From the NCBI GenBank assembly GCA_947247005.1, contig OX365955.1:8938001-9002000 (forward strand): a stretch of 64,000 bases of DNA, in the 5' to 3' direction. A program made the position numbers and the translations under genes. Positions 61,001 through 64,000 of the stretch are shown piece after piece; position 1 is the stretch's first letter, and each line of letters opens with the position of its first letter. The notes beneath the pieces are model-generated. The model was not told the DNA's origin. It ran no database searches and saw only the letters and a list, made by a program, of their open reading frames with translations. The DNA is from Spisula solida. Lineage: Eukaryota > Mollusca > Bivalvia > Venerida > Mactridae.

Positions 61001-63328
61001 CTCATTGGGACTTTTGTATATTGTATTAGAGATCGGGATAAAGTACTAGTTTTTTTAAAAGAAACGGTGACTGAGTTATCCAATGCCAAGGCAACCGATC
61101 GCCAACATACCTGAAGTCGGGGGCATTCAATGTTTCTCATACACTCCTCTCCTGTAGCAAGATGCTCAATCATGCTACGTACATCCATGCCAGAGAAAGC
61201 AAACTCTCTGAAAATATAAATGTGCAATTAAGATTTTGTGTTTGCCATTTAGACGTATGCTTATGGTCTGTGATTTTTCTTTTTAGTGCTGTTTAATATT
61301 GAGCGCTGCTTTCCCTGTCCGTTTTGTTATTATCTATTACGACATATTAGTTCATGTTTGAAAGTTAAAGAGCTAGAAAACCTATGTTAATGAATACCGG
61401 TATCATAATTGAGCTCCCAAATTTGTTTTAATGCCATATGGTCCAGTGTATGGGACAACATTTTGCCAAATTAGAAAATGTTTCAAACTTTGCTTATTTG
61501 TACATTAATTATCGTGTTGAAACAAAATTTTGTAAACATGTTCATAGGTCACCATACTAAGTTAAAGGCGTAATAAGTCGCACATTTTGAGAGTTGCCCG
61601 CAAGCTTGTAGTAAATGCTTATTATTTAAAAGTTTCTCAGACAGCCCTCGATTTGAAGAAATGTACTACTATCTAGAAGTTGTAGTGTAAGATAACTCCT
61701 AAACAAGCCTCTGTATTTTAGTAGTCACAATCTTTGAAATTATTCTAACTAGCTAGGTTTATAAACAACAACAAATTCATATTTAGCTAGGTTTATAAAC
61801 AACAACAAAGTCATATTTAGCTAGGTTTATAAGCAACATCAACGTCGTATTTACCCAAACTTCAAGTTTCTGTTGGTTTTCCTATCTCGAGGTATTTCCA
61901 TTTTTTCCAATGCTGCCATAACCAGCTCTGTTCTTTCCAATTCTCGCTCTACGTATGCATTTTCAAATTCGTCTGAGAGCTGTAATATAAGACAATCTCG
62001 ACCATAATAATCAACTACATGTATCGGTATCTTGTTTAATTGCGTTTATCTATCAGTGACTACTTGTTAAAATACACAGGTCACGTGTCTACTATTTCTA
62101 TGGTTGACAAACTTGTTTTTAGCCCAATACGATACTTGAAACAGAACATTAACATACTACCTCATTGGTAATACATTTTGGACTACATGTACTACCTTCG
62201 CCATAACGATATCTGGGAATGTTCAAATCAAATGTTTTCCCTCATACCTCGATCGGGATAACAATTTTGGTACACATGAAACCACTATACATGTATAGTG
62301 TTGCCCTCTCCAAATTAACAGAAGCTCACTTGACTCAGATTCGTAAAAAGAAATTGCTCATTAAACAGAAGACAGTAATGTTCCACTAGCTAATAAAACA
62401 ACTTCAATTATACTTTAAAATCAGCGGAAAACTTGAATTTTAAGAACTTAGGTATCGGGTAAGACATTTGAAACAGTAATTGCTCGTTACTAAGACCGGG
62501 TGTCTGTTAACAAGATAGCGGTTTGAGAAAATGGCACTCATTAGACAGGGGAACGCACAATTAATCAAATGACAAGATACGAGTAAACATGAATGTTCAA
62601 TGCACACTTAAAGAAACAATCATAGATCACAAGGACGGTCACAAGTCAACTTTTGTATGGCTTTTTAGCAGCACTTTACTGACTAATTACACAACATGAC
62701 AAACAAGCATATCCAATTATGATAAAGCAGACAAAATTACCAATCGAGCATCAGTGGCCAATTTGTTCCACGCCTCTATCCCTTTCTCATAACGATCGTA
62801 TATTACATGAGCCCTTTCACTGGCTTTCTCTCCCCTCTTCTTGGCTTTATGTCCTACATCCTCCTTCAAACTCAACTTTACCTTCAAAGCCTGTTTCTCT
62901 GCCATGAACCGAAGTTTGTGGTAATTCTGAAATAATTCAGCATCAGAAGTGGGCGTATACGTGTATAATATCTGATTATGTACGGTTAATTTGACACTTT
63001 TATATATACGTATAATTAAGAAGAAATTAGATAATTGGACAGAGAAGGCTGCACCCAACTGAAACAGCCGAGCATGTTATATCGTACGGTAGGTCGAAAA
63101 ATGTGGGAATGTGGCAAACAAATCAACAAATACAATCATGAAAACATATCCAGCGACCGATCGGCGAAACTAATTTGAAATATCCAAAGCGTTCCAATCG
63201 CTAAATGTTGCGGAGAGTTTACCTTGCGATATGTTTCTAGTCGTGCGGACTTGTGCTCCAATTTCTTCTGTAGATGTTTTAACTGATTGTCATAAGACTC
63301 GATGTGTTTACACCATTTATCCTTGTGC
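57824..63328 (-). CDS. Coiled-coil / SH3-like adaptor protein, 3' part (8 exons, partial)
   Basis: Eight exons joined at GT-AG sites keep one open frame of 388 residues to a TGA at 57824-57826. The start lies beyond the window. Residues 1-171 are charged and helical (Lys/Glu-rich, few prolines), like the later helices of an F-BAR domain. Residues about 175-237 form an acidic linker with DSESDDD. Residues about 239-301 look like an SH3 domain: the ALYDY position is TAEYI, then TEISLKLGE, then GFYPINN near the end. The usual Trp of the peptide groove is replaced, since the KGMAFGEV segment sits where GWWxG is expected. A Lys-rich segment and a tail ending RRDRYA follow. In the nostrin, CIP4 and PACSIN families this order serves membrane bending and actin or endocytic links in the cytoplasm. 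Assignment to that class is inference; another coiled-coil SH3 protein is possible. Confidence 0.8.
58030..58375 (-). mobile_element. SINE in the last intron
   Basis: On the minus strand it starts with GCATTTAGCGCTCTTAC and GGAGGTCCCTGGTTTTAATC (A-box and B-box-like), then CTTTTCAGTGTTTCCCAGG, GTATCGGTGC and a tail with TCGAAGCCGGAGGTCATTGG and CACTGCGACTGTCTTAG. Parts recur at 23210 (CTTTTCAGTGTTTCCC), 43165 and 55205 (body) and 37605 and 48655 (tail). It is in the same orientation as the host gene. Confidence 0.7.
58654..59577. mobile_element. TA-flanked inverted-repeat element, 924 bp, in intron 7
   Basis: The ends CACTCAACCACTTTTCCAAT and its near-exact reverse complement at 59540-59577 extend to about 40 matched bases (through GGTCACTTTTCAAACCC); TA lies outside both ends. 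A second inverted pair lies inside: GGCGGCACTAAACAGTA (about 58703) and TACTGTATAGTGCCGCC (about 59353). The 72-codon frame on the minus strand (58978-59196) has no known motif and is probably part of the element. Confidence 0.85.
59637..59845 (-). CDS. Exon 7 (residues 260-329), rest of SH3-like domain and basic segment
   Basis: The acceptor is TTTATCTAG and the donor ACAAAG/GTATAG. It encodes GERVKQLLPPNAKGMAFGEV, GFYPINNTRLVTTLN and then NERKKKLAKKYQRKLKN, a strongly basic run that could be a nuclear-localisation or membrane-binding patch. The Trp to Met change of the SH3 groove lies here. Confidence 0.88.
60130..60285 (-). CDS. Exon 6 (residues 208-259), acidic linker and start of SH3-like domain
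   Basis: The acceptor ends TTCAG and the donor is AACTAG/GTAATA. It encodes DLSVDSESDDDVRKILSDED, then KYFVVTAEYIKQDGTEISLK. The intron falls inside the SH3-like domain just before the GE pair, with a Gly codon split 1+2. Confidence 0.87.
60678..60786 (-). CDS. Exon 5 (residues 172-207, plus split codon)
   Basis: The acceptor is TGTTATTGCAG and the donor ACATAG/GTACAG. It encodes EYDTSKELVTMYEEAKREL and an acidic, polar stretch ending DESDI. The next codon is split 1+2. Confidence 0.85.
61111..61207 (-). CDS. Exon 4 (residues 139-171)
   Basis: The acceptor is TATATTTTCAG and the donor CTTCAG/GTATG. It encodes EFAFSGMDVRSMIEHLATGE and ECMRNIECPRLQ. The longer continuous frame reported by simple translation runs into introns on both sides, and the splice sites cut it precisely to keep the phase with exons 3 and 5. 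Confidence 0.85.
61750..61853. repeat. 34 bp tandem repeat, 3 copies, beside exon 3 donor
   Basis: AGCTAGGTTTATAAACAACA occurs three times with small changes. The last unit ends GTCGTATTTAC instead of GTCATATTTAG, which supplies the AC that reads as GT, the donor of exon 3, on the minus strand. Confidence 0.85.
61855..61979 (-). CDS. Exon 3 (residues 98-139)
   Basis: The acceptor is TATATTACAG and the donor TTTGG/GTAAATA. It encodes LSDEFENAYVERELERTELV and then MAALEKMEIPRDR, similar in style to the conserved F-BAR segment with closely spaced Glu and Arg. The last codon (Gly) is split 2+1 with exon 4. The donor abuts a threefold intronic repeat. Confidence 0.87.
62741..62926 (-). CDS. Exon 2 (residues 36-97)
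   Basis: It is 186 bases in phase 0, so exactly 62 codons. The acceptor is AATTATTTCAG and the donor TTG/GTAATT. It encodes NYHKLRFMAEKQALKVKLSL, a Lys/Glu-rich helix, and YDRYEKGIEAWNKLATDARL. Pattern and spacing suggest a long amphipathic helix. Confidence 0.88.
63223..63328 (-). CDS. Exon 1 of the visible part (residues 1-35)
   Basis: The acceptor is TTTCTTTAAG before GCACAAGG and the donor is CGCAAG/GTAAAC. The first base belongs to a codon split with an upstream exon outside the window, or one I could not find in the remaining 670 bases. It encodes HKDKWCKHIESYDNQLKHLQ and then a Lys/Glu-rich helix ending ETYRK. Confidence 0.8.
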
Positions 63329-63329
63329 C

Positions 63330-64000
63330 TTAAAGAAAACAGTCATTTTGATTTTATAATACTCCTTTTCTGAGACTTCAAAGAGTTTATTATGTAAAAT
63401 GTTATCTGATTAATTATTAATTGCACCTAAAAGTGTCCGATCATTTCACTGTTAGTTGTCTCTAAATTAAACCGCGATATTAAGACTGCCGTATTAGGGA
63501 GTCAAGCTTCCATTGGTCTCAATGTTGCTCTAGTAAGTTGTTATTCAGGTTGAAAATGTGTTTATTTTTCGGTCAAATGGAAGAAGCGTTAAATAGGACA
63601 ATTGCACTTGGTCGAGTATTGAAAGCCTATATGAACATGACAACAGGAATAATAAGACCATCATTGTGACGACTGAAAGATGCTTATTGCGTTGAGTCTA
63701 AATAAAGTACAACAAGACAATACTAATCGGACAGGGAATGCACCACTCATCAGAATGATCAGAGCACGATATACTGAACAGTTACAAAACACGACATCCT
63801 ACTCCGGCAGCCTGTGACAGCCTGCTGCCTCGGTCAGTCAAACATATTCGTAGCAAGATCCAGAAGACAAGAACAGACTGAAAGGACGACCATACACCAC
63901 AGAGACAACACACTAACAAAACTCCTCTGGATACAGTGTACATTACCATTTCGTCACCTTACTTCCACAAACATATAAACTCATGTTTGATAATATTTTG
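63330..64000. other. Probable upstream intron of the minus-strand gene
   Basis: No further exon of the gene could be placed with confidence. Several minus-strand GT donors exist (for example near 63435 and 63945), but none gives a convincing protein segment in the required phase. The region has no other visible gene. Confidence 0.4.

Noticed and set aside
62719..62907. Plus-strand frame opposite exon 2
   Set aside because: It is a shadow of the minus-strand exon, which has proper splice sites and phase.

Overview
This window looks like a gene-poor, repeat-rich, AT-rich stretch of an animal nuclear genome. The evidence is a spliced gene with GT-AG introns, a 5'-truncated LINE, several tRNA-headed SINE-like repeats, many short inverted-repeat elements (often flanked by TA) and long minisatellites. 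A marine mollusc, perhaps a bivalve, is my best guess from the general style of the repeats; this is inference and no feature proves it. I see no prokaryotic gene organisation, rRNA or CRISPR. Apart from a broken reverse transcriptase, no credible protein gene is visible before about 57.8 kb.

Layout. 1-15 kb is intergenic. It holds two copies of a dispersed repeat (about 0.6-1.74 kb and 13.0-13.77 kb), minisatellites at 1.78, 7.47 and 11.33 kb, and TA-flanked inverted-repeat elements at 6.3, 8.2, 9.3 and 10.9 kb. The 9.3 kb element encloses an array of CACGTG-containing units. 15.3-20.7 kb is one very large inverted repeat. Its arms are built of tandem units of about 360 bp, each with a cluster of AGGTCA nuclear-receptor half-sites, and they flank a core carrying a decayed satellite of about 44 bp. 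20.8-34.7 kb holds palindromic elements, tandem arrays with 92 bp and 26 bp units, tRNA-derived SINEs, and one nested insertion whose empty-site relative lies 1.4 kb away.

35.1-56.75 kb is a direct segmental duplication of a unit of about 9-10.7 kb. The two copies are separated by a decayed LINE reverse transcriptase (44.07-46.14 kb), and a remnant of the same LINE 3' tail also starts the first copy. The copies differ by clean insertions: a 170 bp palindrome-bearing insert, a SINE-related insert, and a 36 bp minisatellite that is single-copy in the first unit and about eight copies in the second.

57.82-63.33 kb holds the one recognisable gene. On the minus strand, eight exons encode the C-terminal 388 residues of a coiled-coil protein with an acidic linker, an SH3-like domain and a basic tail; the first exons lie beyond the right edge. 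The architecture resembles F-BAR/SH3 membrane-remodelling adaptors (nostrin, CIP4 and PACSIN types), but no family is certain. Its introns carry a TA-flanked inverted-repeat element, a SINE and a short tandem repeat.
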